DNA of 64,000 nt from Burkholderiales bacterium (GCA_026005015.1 BPKG01000001.1:687501-751500); one strand, 5' to 3'; numbered from the stretch's first letter, positions 11,974 through 20,927 are shown. Notes: generated by a model not told the origin, from the sequence alone. Translations and numbers: made by a program.

Positions 11974-12480
11974 TCAGGGCGCGCTTTCGAGCTTGGGCCG
12001 CGGGATGGCGGGCGCCTGCCCGCGCTTGTAGACCATGAGGGTGCGCTTGAACGTGATCACCACCACCCCGTCCTGGTTGTAGCCCGTGGTCCTGACGGTC
12101 ACGATGCCCACGTTGGGGCGCGACCTGGATTCCCTCTTCTCCAGCACCTCCGACTGGGAGTAGAGGGTGTCGCCCTCGAACACGGGGTGCGGCAGCCGGA
12201 TCTCGTCCCAGCCCAGGTTGGCGAACACGTTCTGGGACACGTCGATCACGCTCTGGCCGGTGACCAGCGCCACCGTGAAGGTGGAATCCACCAGCGGCCG
12301 CCCGAACTCTGTCTGGGCCGAGTAGTGGGCGTCGAAGTGAATCGGAGCCGTGTTCTGGGTGAGGAGCGTAAACCAGATGTTGTCGGTGCGGGTGATGGTG
12401 CGCCCGAGGGGATGGGGGTACACGTCGCCCACCTCGAAGTCCTCGTAGAACCGCCCGCGCCAGCCTTCCTTCAGCGCCAT
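11974..12480 (-). CDS. MaoC-family (R)-enoyl-CoA hydratase-like protein
   Basis: Hot-dog fold hydratase of the MaoC family, 168 residues, probably hydrating an enoyl-CoA thioester. The hydratase motif region is visible as FTLLTQNTAPIHFDAHYS, with the catalytic Asp/His arrangement of MaoC domains. It lies 16 nt downstream of an acyl-CoA dehydrogenase on the same strand, so the pair would desaturate and then hydrate the same CoA ester. The actual substrate is unknown; related pairs act on branched or dicarboxylic acyl-CoAs. The gene ends convergent to the dsrE-like gene. Confidence 0.87.
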   Translation of the reverse strand: MALKEGWRGRFYEDFEVGDVYPHPLGRTITRTDNIWFTLLTQNTAPIHFDAHYSAQTEFGRPLVDSTFTVALVTGQSVIDVSQNVFANLGWDEIRLPHPVFEGDTLYSQSEVLEKRESRSRPNVGIVTVRTTGYNQDGVVVITFKRTLMVYKRGQAPAIPRPKLESAP

Positions 12481-12496
12481 CGCTGTCTTCCCCCGT

Positions 12497-13660
12497 TCAA
12501 TAGGACCTGGGGAGCCCCAGCACGTGCTCGGCCACGTAGGCCAGGATCAAGTTGGTGGAAATCGGCGCCACCTGGTACAGGCGCGTCTCCCGGAACTTGC
12601 GCTCCACGTCGTACTCGGCGGCGAAGCCGAACCCGCCGTGGGTCTGGAGCGCCACGTTGGCCGCCTCCCACGACGCGTCGGCCGCCAGGAGCTTGGCCAT
12701 GTTGGCCTCCGCCCCGCACGGCTCGCCCCGGTCGAACAGCTCGGCGGCGCGAAAGCGCATGAGGTTCGCCGCCTCCACGTTCACGTAGGCGCGGGCGATG
12801 GGAAACTGGACCCCCTGGTTCTGGCCGATGGGCCGGTCGAACACCACCCGCTCCCGGGCGTAGCCGGCCGCCTTCTCGATGAACCAGTAGCCGTCGCCGA
12901 CGCATTCCGCCGCGACCAGGATGCGCTCCGCGTTCATGCCGTCCAGGATGTAGCGGAAGCCCTGGCCCTCCTCCCCGATCAGGTTCTCCGCCGGGATTTC
13001 CAGGTCGTCGAAAAACACCTCGAAGGTTTCGTGGTTCACCATGTTGCGGATCGGGCGCACGCTCGCCTGCTTCCCCAAGACTCCCCGCAGGTCCACCAGG
13101 AACACCGACAGGCCTTCCCCTTTTCGCTTGACCTCGGCGAGGGGCGTGGTGCGGGCGAGCAGCAGCATCAGGTCCGAGTGCAGCACTCGGGAGGTCCACA
13201 CCTTCTGGCCGTTCACCACGTAGCGGTCGCCTTTTTTCACCGCCGTGGTCTTGAGCCGGGTGGTATCGGAGCCGGTGGTGGGCTCGGTGACGGCGAAGGA
13301 CTGGAGCCTCAAGCGCCCGGCGGCGATCTCCGGAAGATATTTCCGCTTCTGGGCTTCGGAGCCGTGCCGCAAGAGCGTCCCCATGATGTACATCTGCGCG
13401 TGGCACGCCCCCGAGTTGGCGCCGGAGCGGTTGATCTCCTCCAGGATGACGGAGGCTTCCGTCACGCCCAGCCCCGCGCCGCCGTATTCTTCCGGAATCA
13501 GGGCCGAAAGCCAGCCCGCCTCGGTCAGCGCCCGGACGAATTCCTCGGGATAGGCCCGCTCTTCGTCCAGCCCGCGCCAGTACTCGGGAGGAAACGTCCG
13601 GCACAGGGCGCGGACCGCGCTGCGCAGCTCGGGGTGGGAGGCGGCTCCTCGAAACTCCAT
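12497..13660 (-). CDS. Acyl-CoA dehydrogenase
   Basis: FAD-dependent acyl-CoA dehydrogenase of about 387 residues, soluble. Family features include SFAVTEPTTGSDTTRLKT for flavin and substrate binding, the YVVNGQKVWTS strand, and the C-terminal block LQTHGGFGFAAEYDVERKFRE. The ATG at 13660 (MEFRGAA) was chosen; the open frame extends 23 codons further but that part is not family-like. Substrate class cannot be fixed from sequence. It forms a two-gene unit with the MaoC gene downstream, suggesting one short beta-oxidation-like pathway. Confidence 0.9.
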   Translation of the reverse strand: MEFRGAASHPELRSAVRALCRTFPPEYWRGLDEERAYPEEFVRALTEAGWLSALIPEEYGGAGLGVTEASVILEEINRSGANSGACHAQMYIMGTLLRHGSEAQKRKYLPEIAAGRLRLQSFAVTEPTTGSDTTRLKTTAVKKGDRYVVNGQKVWTSRVLHSDLMLLLARTTPLAEVKRKGEGLSVFLVDLRGVLGKQASVRPIRNMVNHETFEVFFDDLEIPAENLIGEEGQGFRYILDGMNAERILVAAECVGDGYWFIEKAAGYARERVVFDRPIGQNQGVQFPIARAYVNVEAANLMRFRAAELFDRGEPCGAEANMAKLLAADASWEAANVALQTHGGFGFAAEYDVERKFRETRLYQVAPISTNLILAYVAEHVLGLPRSY

Positions 13661-13751
13661 CACGGGAAGGCGGGCTGTCACGGTGAAAAAACGCCCCGCT
13701 ATCTTTGCGGCAACGGCGCAGGGTGTCAACGCCGCCCGGCGCGGATTCTCT

Positions 13752-14663
13752 CTATGCGAGCCGCTTGCGCTGCTCGTCCAGGCCGTCCCAGAAGGCCGCC
13801 ACCGCGTCCAGCATTTCGTTGCCGTAGCGGATGAAGGCGTCTTCGTCGAGAGGGTTCTGGAAGTAGTATTCCTCCAGCTCCTCCTGGGTGTGGCGCGCGT
13901 GCTGGGCTTCGAGCCGGCTGTGCCAGACGAAAAAGCCCAGGGGCAGGTCGGCGCCGTGGCGCTCGTTGTAGCGTTTCAAGCCCTCGATCAGCTCCTCCCA
14001 GAAGCCCGCCGACGCCCAGTTCTCCACCGCGTAGCTCGCCGCCTGGGAGACCGCGTAGTCCTCGCTCCCGTAGAGCCGGATGAGCTCGTCGCAGAAGAAG
14101 AGGGTGGAAGCGGTCCCGTGGCGGCGCTTGCCGATCTCGTCGAAGCGAAGCCCCAGCTTGCGGGCGATCTGGTAGAGCCATTCGAAGTGGCCCGCCTCGA
14201 AGCGGAAGGTACCGCCCTGGACGGTGCCCTCGGTGCCCACCTTGTCGGGATCGTAGTCCTGGATTTCCGCCGGCCGCCGGGCGCCGTGGGGGTTGAAGAT
14301 CACGCCGATCTCGTTGGCCAGGATCTCCTTGGAAGCCCGCATGCCCTCCAGGGTGTCGGCGTTGATCATCTTGTGGAGCTGGGCCACCAGGAACTGGTTG
14401 GAGAACACGGAGAACTGAACGACGAAGGCCCGGATCTGGGCCTCGTTCTGCTCCCCCCGCTTGAACCAGGCGGTATAGGCGTTGCGGGTGATGACCCGGT
14501 GGGTCAGCAGCTCCCGGTTGATCCGGTTCTGGAACCTCAGGAATTCCTTGCCTCGCTCGACGCTATAGCCGGGCCGCCCCGCCTGGATCGCCTGAAGGGA
14601 AGGCGCGGTGAGCCCCGCAAGTCCCCGGCGTGCGGCGTAATCCTGAAGTTCGCCCGCGAGCAC
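13752..14663 (-). CDS. Heme-oxygenase-like diiron (HDO) family enzyme
   Basis: All-helical protein of 303 residues that looks like an iron-containing HDO-fold enzyme, the group including UndA, CADD and SznF. Candidate metal ligands are E118, E156 with H159 (FEAGHFEWL), E214 (YAVENW) and H248, E252, H255 (HSRLEAQHARH). The spacings E-x2-H, then 55 residues to Glu, then 34 to His resemble the UndA metal site as I recall it. It has no signal peptide. The GTG at 14663 is preceded by GGGAGGA. A 9-bp inverted repeat lies about 20 nt upstream. It follows the tyrosine-degradation operon by 64 nt on the same strand. Substrate unknown; family call is moderately sure. Confidence 0.62.
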   Translation of the reverse strand: MLAGELQDYAARRGLAGLTAPSLQAIQAGRPGYSVERGKEFLRFQNRINRELLTHRVITRNAYTAWFKRGEQNEAQIRAFVVQFSVFSNQFLVAQLHKMINADTLEGMRASKEILANEIGVIFNPHGARRPAEIQDYDPDKVGTEGTVQGGTFRFEAGHFEWLYQIARKLGLRFDEIGKRRHGTASTLFFCDELIRLYGSEDYAVSQAASYAVENWASAGFWEELIEGLKRYNERHGADLPLGFFVWHSRLEAQHARHTQEELEEYYFQNPLDEDAFIRYGNEMLDAVAAFWDGLDEQRKRLA

Positions 14664-14682
14664 GGCGCTCCTCCCATTCTTT

Positions 14683-14709
14683 GGGTCAAATCCCCCAAGT
14701 ATTTGACCC
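14683..14709. promoter_or_regulatory. 9-bp perfect inverted repeat upstream of the HDO gene
   Basis: GGGTCAAAT (14683-14691) and ATTTGACCC (14701-14709) are perfect inverted copies with a 9-nt spacer, so the half-sites are 18 nt apart centre to centre, about two helical turns. The repeat sits between the maiA stop and the HDO gene start, just before its ribosome site. No T-run follows, so it is a more likely operator than terminator. No regulator gene is adjacent. Confidence 0.55.
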
Positions 14710-14727
14710 CCATCGCCGGGGCTTGGT

Positions 14728-15417
14728 TTACCGCCCTCCTCTTTCCGGGGTGGGAGACTTCCCAGGCGAAGCGTCCGGCTGCCGCTCGGGGGCAGCCGCC
14801 TGGAACGCGGGAAGCGCCTCGCAACGCTCGGCGATGGCCCCTAGGGCGGGATACAGCGCGAGATCGCACCCGAAGCGCCGGGCGTTATAGAGCTGGGGCA
14901 CAAGGCAGGCGTCAGCCAGGGTCGGCCGATCCCCATGGCAGTAGGGCCCGGTGGCGGCGTCCTTCGAGAGCAGGGCCTCCAGGGCAGAGAGCCCTTCGGC
15001 GATCCAGTGGCAGACCCACCGGCGCCGGGCCTCTTCCCCCAGGCCCAGGGACGCCTCCAGGTACACCAGCACCCGCCGGTTGTTGAGCGGATGGATGTCG
15101 CAGGCGATGGTCTGGGCCAGGGACCGCACCCGGGCCCGCCCCCAGGGATCCGCCGGCAGCAGGGGCGGATGCGGGTGGCGCTCCTCCAGGTATTCCATGA
15201 TGGCCAGGGACTGGGTGAGCACCCGGTCCCCGTCCACCAGCACCGGCACGAACCCCTGGGGATTGAGGGCCCGGTGTTCCGGGCGGTGCTGCTCGCCGCG
15301 GACGAGATGGACGAACCGGGGCTGGTACTCGAGTCCCTTCAGGTGAAGCGCGATGCGCACCCGGTAAGCGGCGGAGCTGCGGTGGTAGGTGTAGAGCTGC
15401 AGCACAGGGTCCCCCAT
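14728..15417 (-). CDS. maiA: Maleylacetoacetate isomerase
   Basis: Zeta-class glutathione transferase that isomerises maleylacetoacetate to fumarylacetoacetate, using glutathione. The 229-residue protein begins with the thioredoxin-like GST domain carrying SSAAYRVRIAL, the zeta-class active-site loop, and continues with NPQGFVPVLVDGD and the helical domain with DIHPLNNRRVL and DACLVPQLYNARRF. It starts 3 nt after the fahA stop and closes the hpd-hmgA-fahA-maiA operon. The C-terminal tail rich in Pro and Gly is slightly long but unremarkable. Confidence 0.95.
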   Translation of the reverse strand: MGDPVLQLYTYHRSSAAYRVRIALHLKGLEYQPRFVHLVRGEQHRPEHRALNPQGFVPVLVDGDRVLTQSLAIMEYLEERHPHPPLLPADPWGRARVRSLAQTIACDIHPLNNRRVLVYLEASLGLGEEARRRWVCHWIAEGLSALEALLSKDAATGPYCHGDRPTLADACLVPQLYNARRFGCDLALYPALGAIAERCEALPAFQAAAPERQPDASPGKSPTPERGGR

Positions 15418-15420
15418 CTA

Positions 15421-16419
15421 TCAACTTCCCTGTCCCCGGCGATAAGGCTGTACTTCCTGGTCGATCGCCCCGAAGATGGACCGCCCTTCCGCGTCCAGCA
15501 TCTCGATGCGCACCCGGTCGCCGAACCGGAGATAAGGGGTCTGGGCCGCGCCGGTCTCGATCAGCTCCTGGGCCCGCTTCTCGGCGATGCAGCAGAAGCC
15601 GCGGGAAGGGTCGGCGTTGGACACCGTTCCCGAGCCGACGAGGGTGCCGGCGCCCAGGCGCCGGGTCCGGGCGGCATGGGCCACGAGGGCCGGAAAGTCG
15701 AATGTCATGTCCTCCCCCGCCTCGGGAGCGCCGAAGAGGGTCCCGTTGACCTGGACCCGCAAGGGCAGATGGACCCGGGCGCCGTCCCAAGCCGCACCCA
15801 GCTCGTCGGGGGTAGCCGCCACCGGGGAAAGGGCGCTCGCGGGCTTGCTGTGGAGAAAGCCGAACCCCTTGGCCAGCTCCGCGGGAATCAGGTGGCGCAG
15901 GGACACATCGTTCACCAGGACCAGCAGGACGATCTGCTCGCCCGCTTCGGCGGGGCCCGCCCCCATGGGCACGTCGTCTGTGATCACCGCCACCTCCGCC
16001 TCGAAGTCGATGCCCCAGTCCTCCGACTCGGCGAGAATGGGGTCGTGGGGGCCGAGGAAGCCGTCCGAGCCCCCTTGGTACATGAGGGGGTCCGTTTCCG
16101 AGTTGGGGGGCATCTCCGCGCCCCGCGCCCGCCGCACCCGCGCCACGTGGGGGAGGTAGGCGCTCCCGTCCAGCCACTGGTAAGCCCGGGGCAGGGGCGC
16201 CGCCAGGGCCTCCGGATCGAGCGGGAAAGCGCCGGGCATGCAGCCCTCGTTGAGCAGCCGGTAGACCGAACCGAGGGCCGGGCAGCAGGCCTCCCAGTCG
16301 TCCAGGGCCGCCTGGAGGGTCGGGGCGATTTCCGGCACCGGGACCGCCGTCGTTAGGTCGTGGGACACGACGACGAGCGTCCCGTCCCGCCCGCCGGACC
16401 TGAGGCTGCCGAGCTTCAC
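15421..16419 (-). CDS. fahA: Fumarylacetoacetase-family hydrolase
   Basis: Hydrolyses fumarylacetoacetate to fumarate and acetoacetate, the last step of tyrosine breakdown. The 332-residue protein has the FAH C-terminal domain with metal-binding carboxylates around DWGIDFEAEVAVI and VLVNDVSLR, and the conserved GSGTVSNADPSRGFCCIAEK near residue 270. GTG at 16419 was chosen: it overlaps the hmgA stop as GTGA and gives the usual start KLGSLRSGGRDG, whereas the longer frame runs into hmgA. It is the bacterial monofunctional FAH type, shorter than the animal enzyme. Confidence 0.94.
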   Translation of the reverse strand: MKLGSLRSGGRDGTLVVVSHDLTTAVPVPEIAPTLQAALDDWEACCPALGSVYRLLNEGCMPGAFPLDPEALAAPLPRAYQWLDGSAYLPHVARVRRARGAEMPPNSETDPLMYQGGSDGFLGPHDPILAESEDWGIDFEAEVAVITDDVPMGAGPAEAGEQIVLLVLVNDVSLRHLIPAELAKGFGFLHSKPASALSPVAATPDELGAAWDGARVHLPLRVQVNGTLFGAPEAGEDMTFDFPALVAHAARTRRLGAGTLVGSGTVSNADPSRGFCCIAEKRAQELIETGAAQTPYLRFGDRVRIEMLDAEGRSIFGAIDQEVQPYRRGQGS

Positions 16420-17543
16420 GGCTTGGCGAAATCCTTCCAGGAGTCCACGTACTCCCGCCACTCGATCATCTCCGCGGCGGGGGTCACGTCCAGGGCGTCC
16501 CGGCTATCCACCATCACCGCCACCTCGTTGGTCTCCCTGCGGGCCCCTGCGGCGGCGAAGGCCTTGGGATGGGGCCCGTGGGTGAAGCCCGAGGGGTGTA
16601 AGGTGATCATGCCGGGGCGGATATTGTCCCGGGAGAAGAACTCGCCCCGGTGGTAGAAGAGCACCTCGTCGTAGTCGTCGTTGTTGTGGAAAAAGGGCAC
16701 CTTGAGGGCCCCGGGGTCCGATTCCAGCGGGCGCGGGCAGAAGGTGCACACCACGAAGCGGGGCGCGACGAAGGTGGTGTGGGCCGAGGGGGGCAGGTGG
16801 GCCCGGTGACTCATCAACGGGCGCAGGTCCCGCCAGTTGATGCGCACCGGGGCCAGGGTGCCGTGCCAGCCCACTGCGTCCAGGGGGTTGAAGGGGAAGG
16901 TCTGGGTGGAGAGGGCTCCCCGCCGCTTGATGACCACGCGCCACTCGGTCTCCCCCTGCTGGGCGCGGAAGGCCTCGTCCATGGCCGGCACGTCGAGCGC
17001 CGCCGGGTCGAACACTGCGTGCTCGCCGGCGATGCCCTTTTCCGGCAGCCGGTAGCTCTCGTTGGTCGCTTCCAGGAGGAGCAGCACCACCGGGCCGCTC
17101 GCCTCGATGCGCCACAGGGTGCCTCGGGGAAGGAGGATGTAGTCCCCGTCCCGAAACGCCAGACGGCCGTAGTCGCAGAAGAGGTCCCCGGCGCCTTCAT
17201 GGACGAAGGCGAGCTCGTCCCCGTCGGCGTTGCGCACCAGGTGATCCATGACGCCTTCGGCCCGCCACAGCCGCAGTTGCAGATGGGGGTTCGCCAGCAG
17301 CAAGGTCGCGTCCCAGGGAGAGGCGCTCCCCCGTTCCAGCCGGTTGGTGTCGAAAGCCCGCGGCCGCAGGGGCCCCTCGAACCGGCTCCAGGCGGTGGGT
17401 GGATGGCGATGGTACATTTGGGTGGAAGGCCCGTAGAACCCCTCCCGGCCCAGCTCCCGCTCGTAGGTGCCCGGCGGCAGATCAGCGTGGGCCTGGCGGG
17501 AAGCGACGCCCTCGACTCGAGGAAAGGTGATCCACTTGGCCAT
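16416..17543 (-). CDS. hmgA: Homogentisate 1,2-dioxygenase
   Basis: Non-heme iron ring-opening dioxygenase that turns homogentisate into maleylacetoacetate. The 375-residue protein is a cupin with the family blocks GEFFSRDNIRPGMITLHPSG and FTHGPHPKAF, which supply iron ligands, and NPLDAVGWHGTLAP earlier. It lies 12 nt downstream of hpd and its stop overlaps fahA, so the pathway order is kept in the operon. Slightly shorter than the human enzyme, as usual for this bacterial group. Confidence 0.95.
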   Translation of the reverse strand: MAKWITFPRVEGVASRQAHADLPPGTYERELGREGFYGPSTQMYHRHPPTAWSRFEGPLRPRAFDTNRLERGSASPWDATLLLANPHLQLRLWRAEGVMDHLVRNADGDELAFVHEGAGDLFCDYGRLAFRDGDYILLPRGTLWRIEASGPVVLLLLEATNESYRLPEKGIAGEHAVFDPAALDVPAMDEAFRAQQGETEWRVVIKRRGALSTQTFPFNPLDAVGWHGTLAPVRINWRDLRPLMSHRAHLPPSAHTTFVAPRFVVCTFCPRPLESDPGALKVPFFHNNDDYDEVLFYHRGEFFSRDNIRPGMITLHPSGFTHGPHPKAFAAAGARRETNEVAVMVDSRDALDVTPAAEMIEWREYVDSWKDFAKP

Positions 17544-17555
17544 AGGAAGGACTCC

Positions 17556-18599
17556 CTAGAGCGCTCCCCGCGCGATCTGCTCCCGCTCCATCGCCTCGAA
17601 CAGGGCGCGGAAATTGCCTTCGCCGAAGCCCTCGTTGCCCTTGCGCTGGATCAGCTCGAAGAAGATGGGTCCGATCACGGTTTCGGTGAAGATCTGCAGC
17701 AGCCATCCTTCCTGGGGGGAGCCGTCGATCAGGATGCCGTCGCGCCGCAACCGCTCCAGGTCCTCCCCGTGGCCGGGAAGCCGCTCGTCCAGCGCGTCGT
17801 AGTAGGCCCCCGGCACTTCCAGGAAGCGAATGCCCCGCGCCCGCAGCCGCCCCACGCTGGCGCAGATGTCGCCGGTGGCCAGGGCGATGTGCTGGATCCC
17901 CTCTCCCCGATAGGCGGCAAGATACTCCTCCACCTGGGACCTGTCATCGGCGGACTCGTTGATGGGGATGCGGATCTTGCCGCAGGGGCTCGCCATGGCC
18001 CGGGACTTGAGCCCCGTCGCGATCCCGTGGATGTCGAAGTAGCGGATCTCGCGGAAACCGAACAGCCGCTCGTAGAACCGGGCCCACTGGTCCATGCGGC
18101 CCCGGTGCACGTTGTGGGTCAGATGGTCGACGGCAGTGAGCCCCGCGGAAGGCGCTGGGGGCGCGTCCACCGGGACGAAGTCCACGTCGTAGATGGTGGT
18201 GTCGCCGTAGCGGTCCACCAGGTAGATGAGGCTGCCGCCGATGCCCCGGATCGCCGGGATGGTGAGCTCCCCCGGTCCCACCGGACCGTAATAGGGCTTC
18301 GCGCCCAGCGCCAGCGCCCGCTGGAAGGCGGCCTGAGCATCCCGCACGCGGATGCCGAAGGCGCACACGGACGGTCCGTGGACCCGGGCGAAGGCCTGGG
18401 CGAAGCTGTGGGGCTCGTGATTGAGGATGAAATTGATGTCGCCCTGGCGGTACAGCACCACGTCCTTGGAGCGGTGGCGGGCGACGGGGGAGAATCCCAT
18501 GCGCTCGAACAGCTCGGCGAGGCTGCGGGTATCGGGGGCGGTGTACTCGACGAACTCGAAACCGTCGGTACCCACGGGATTGGGCTGTTCCCCGGTCAT
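17556..18599 (-). CDS. hpd: 4-hydroxyphenylpyruvate dioxygenase
   Basis: Iron enzyme converting 4-hydroxyphenylpyruvate to homogentisate. The 347 residues form two vicinal-oxygen-chelate domains; the second carries the iron ligands at VDHLTHNV, GIQHIALAT and the Glu of FFELIQRKGNEGFGEGNF. The family C-terminus is complete. The ATG at 18599 (MTGEQPNPVG) was chosen; the open frame extends much further upstream but only through the antisense of the E1 alpha gene. It is the first gene of the homogentisate operon and diverges from the 2-oxoacid dehydrogenase genes across about 220 nt. Confidence 0.96.
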   Translation of the reverse strand: MTGEQPNPVGTDGFEFVEYTAPDTRSLAELFERMGFSPVARHRSKDVVLYRQGDINFILNHEPHSFAQAFARVHGPSVCAFGIRVRDAQAAFQRALALGAKPYYGPVGPGELTIPAIRGIGGSLIYLVDRYGDTTIYDVDFVPVDAPPAPSAGLTAVDHLTHNVHRGRMDQWARFYERLFGFREIRYFDIHGIATGLKSRAMASPCGKIRIPINESADDRSQVEEYLAAYRGEGIQHIALATGDICASVGRLRARGIRFLEVPGAYYDALDERLPGHGEDLERLRRDGILIDGSPQEGWLLQIFTETVIGPIFFELIQRKGNEGFGEGNFRALFEAMEREQIARGAL

Positions 18600-18818
18600 C
18601 GTGCCCCTTTCGCGCCAGACGAAGCCAATGGTTTTCTTTTCGTTTGACTTTTCCCTCCCCCGTTCGTTCGTCCCGACGCGGGAAGGACGTATGCTAGGAT
18701 TCGGCTGGGTGAAACCGCACCACGGGCGTTGCCTGTGATAGCCAACCAGCGGAGCAAAAAGGCGTCTAACGGCAAGAGATCCGCGTTTTTCGTCTCCCTC
18801 ATGCTGAGGAGGTAGCGC

Positions 18819-19919
18819 TTGAGCGTCGTCGCCACGTTCCAAGTCCAATTCCGGCGCTTTCTGGACCCTGCGGGCCGCGTGGTGCAGCCCCTTCCCCCCT
18901 TCGCCGCCGATCCCCGGAACCTGATCCCCCTGTACCGGACGATGGCCCTCACCCGCGCCTTCGACGCCAAGGCCATCGCCCTGCAGCGCACCGGGCGCCT
19001 GGGCACCTTCGCCTCTTCTCTGGGACAGGAGGCGGTAAGCGTGGGCGTGGGCAGCGCCATGCGCCCCGAGGACGCGCTGCTCCCCGCGTACCGGGAATAC
19101 GGCGCCCAGTTTCTCCGCGGCGTCACCATGACCGAAATCCTCCTCTACTGGAGCGGGGACGAGCGCGGGATGGACTTCTCCGGCCCGCCCCACGACTTTC
19201 CCATCTGCGTCCCCATCGCCAGCCAGGTGTGCCACGCTGCGGGGGTGGCCTACGCCTTCCAGTACCGGCGCGAGCCCCGGGTGGCGGTGGCCGTGTTCGG
19301 CGACGGCGCCACCTCCAAGGGCGATTTCTACGAGGCCCTCAACATCGCCGGCGTGTGGCGGCTGCCCGCGGTGTTCGTGATCAACAACAACCAGTGGGCC
19401 ATCTCGGTGCCCCGCGCCCGCCAGACCGCCGCCGAAACCCTGGCCCAGAAGGCCGTCGCCGCCGGCATCCCGGGCGAGCAGGTGGACGGCAACGACGTGA
19501 TCGCGGTGCGCCACGCCGTGGGTGAGGCCCTGGCCAAGGCCCGCGCCGGCGGCGGCCCCACCCTGATCGAGGCCCTCACCTACCGGCTCGGGGATCACAC
19601 CACCGCCGACGACGCCAGCCGCTACCGGGACGCGGAAACGGTGAAGGCCCGCTGGGCGGAGGAGCCCCTGTCCCGGCTGCGGGCTTATCTCGCCCGCTGC
19701 GGCGCCTGGGACCGGGAGAAGGAAGAGGCGCTGGAAAAGGAATGCGCCCGTCGAGTGCAGGCGGCGGTGGACGAGTTCCTGGCGATCCGGCCGCCGGGGC
19801 CGGAACAGATGTTCGACTGCCTCTACGCGGCGCTGCCCGCCGCGCTGGAAGAGCAGCGCGCCATCGCCCTCGCCTTCGCGCCGCGGACCGCCCCTTCCGA
19901 GGAGGGCAGGGATGGCTGA
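18819..19919 (+). CDS. pdhA: 2-oxoacid (pyruvate-type) dehydrogenase E1 alpha subunit
   Basis: Thiamine-diphosphate-binding half of an alpha2beta2 E1 that decarboxylates a 2-oxoacid and acylates the E2 lipoyl group. The 366-residue protein contains the ThDP motif GDGATSKGDFYEALN ending in NNN (residues about 165-195) and SLGQEAVSVGVGSAM near residue 70. The resemblance is to pyruvate-type E1 alpha, but a branched-chain substrate cannot be excluded. The start is TTG at 18819, supported by GAGGAGG a few bases upstream. It overlaps E1 beta by 8 nt. Confidence 0.88.
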   Translation: MSVVATFQVQFRRFLDPAGRVVQPLPPFAADPRNLIPLYRTMALTRAFDAKAIALQRTGRLGTFASSLGQEAVSVGVGSAMRPEDALLPAYREYGAQFLRGVTMTEILLYWSGDERGMDFSGPPHDFPICVPIASQVCHAAGVAYAFQYRREPRVAVAVFGDGATSKGDFYEALNIAGVWRLPAVFVINNNQWAISVPRARQTAAETLAQKAVAAGIPGEQVDGNDVIAVRHAVGEALAKARAGGGPTLIEALTYRLGDHTTADDASRYRDAETVKARWAEEPLSRLRAYLARCGAWDREKEEALEKECARRVQAAVDEFLAIRPPGPEQMFDCLYAALPAALEEQRAIALAFAPRTAPSEEGRDG

Positions 19920-20892
19920 AGTCACCATGGTGGAAGCCATCAACATGGCCCTCGCCTGGGAGATGGCCCGGGACCCCGCGGTCATCGTGCTGGGGGAGGA
20001 CGTGGGGGTGAACGGCGGCGTGTTCCGCGCCACCGTGGGGCTGCTCGCGCGCTTCGGCGCCGAGCGGGTGCTGGACACGCCCTTGGCGGAAACCGCCATC
20101 GCCGGGATCTCGGTGGGCATGGCGGCCCAGGGCCTCAAGCCTGTGGCAGAGATCCAGTTCACCGGCTTCATCTACCCGGCCCTGGACCACATCGTCAACC
20201 ATGCCAGCCGCATGCGCCATCGCACCCGGGGACGCCTCTCCTGCCCCATGGTGCTGCGCTCCCCGTGCGGCGCCGGCATCCATGCGCCGGAGCACCACTC
20301 GGAGAGCGTGGAGGCGTTCTTCGTCCACGTGCCCGGGCTGCGGGTGGTCATTCCTTCGTCTCCCCAGCGGGCCTACGGGCTGCTCCTCGCCGCGATCCGC
20401 GACCCCGATCCGGTCATCTTCCTCGAGCCCACCCGCCTCTACCGCCTGTTCCGCCAGGAGGTGGCGGACAACGGGGAGGCTCTCCCCCTGGACGTGTGCT
20501 TCACCCTGAGGGAAGGCAGCGACGTGACCCTGGTCTCCTGGGGCGCTACGGTGCACGAGACCCTGGCGGCCGCCGACACCCTGGCGGCGGAAGGGATCTC
20601 CTGCGAGGTGATCGATGTGGCCACCCTCAAGCCCTTGGACATGGGCAGCATCCTGGCGTCGGTCGCCCGCACCGGCCGCTGCGTCATCGTCCACGAGGCG
20701 GCGCGCACCGGAGGTTTCGGCGCCGAGATCGTGGCGGGCCTCGCCGAGCGTGGCCTTCTCAGCCTCCTCGCCCCGGTGGAGCGGGTCACGGGCTACGACG
20801 TGGTGGTACCCCTCGCCCGGCTCGAGTACCAGTACATGCCCAACGTGGAGCGCATCGTCGCCGCCGTGCGCAAGACGCTCAAATTCGCGTAA
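19912..20892 (+). CDS. pdhB: 2-oxoacid (pyruvate-type) dehydrogenase E1 beta subunit
   Basis: Beta subunit completing the E1 active site. The 326-residue protein has the transketolase-type pyrimidine-binding domain (VIVLGEDVGVNGGVFRAT, ETAIAGISVGMAAQGLKPV) and a C-terminal transketolase domain (LVSWGATVHETL, VIVHEAARTGGFGAEI). It overlaps E1 alpha and is followed by E2 after 35 nt that include a fragment of the window's GAGGCACAGAG repeat. Substrate uncertainty is the same as for the alpha subunit. Confidence 0.9.
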   Translation: MAEVTMVEAINMALAWEMARDPAVIVLGEDVGVNGGVFRATVGLLARFGAERVLDTPLAETAIAGISVGMAAQGLKPVAEIQFTGFIYPALDHIVNHASRMRHRTRGRLSCPMVLRSPCGAGIHAPEHHSESVEAFFVHVPGLRVVIPSSPQRAYGLLLAAIRDPDPVIFLEPTRLYRLFRQEVADNGEALPLDVCFTLREGSDVTLVSWGATVHETLAAADTLAAEGISCEVIDVATLKPLDMGSILASVARTGRCVIVHEAARTGGFGAEIVAGLAERGLLSLLAPVERVTGYDVVVPLARLEYQYMPNVERIVAAVRKTLKFA

Positions 20893-20902
20893 CGCGAAAG
20901 GT

Positions 20903-20926
20903 TGAACCGCAGAGACCCAGAGGCAC
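20903..20926. repeat. Partial copy of the GAGGCACAGAG-type intergenic repeat
   Basis: The leader of the E2 gene, from TTGAACCGCAGAGACCCAGA through GGCAC, resembles one arm of the longer elements at 22054 and 28830. No matching right arm is seen here. It lies just before the E2 ATG and would form part of its ribosome-binding region. Confidence 0.45.
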
Positions 20927-20927
20927 G

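Noticed and set aside
16650-18647. A 665-codon plus-strand open frame
   Set aside because: Antisense to hmgA and hpd; no domain is recognisable.
17556-20171. An open frame of 871 codons on the minus strand ending in hpd
   Set aside because: Only the last 347 residues are HPPD. The rest is antisense to the E1 alpha gene and has no recognisable domain, so the start was set at 18599.
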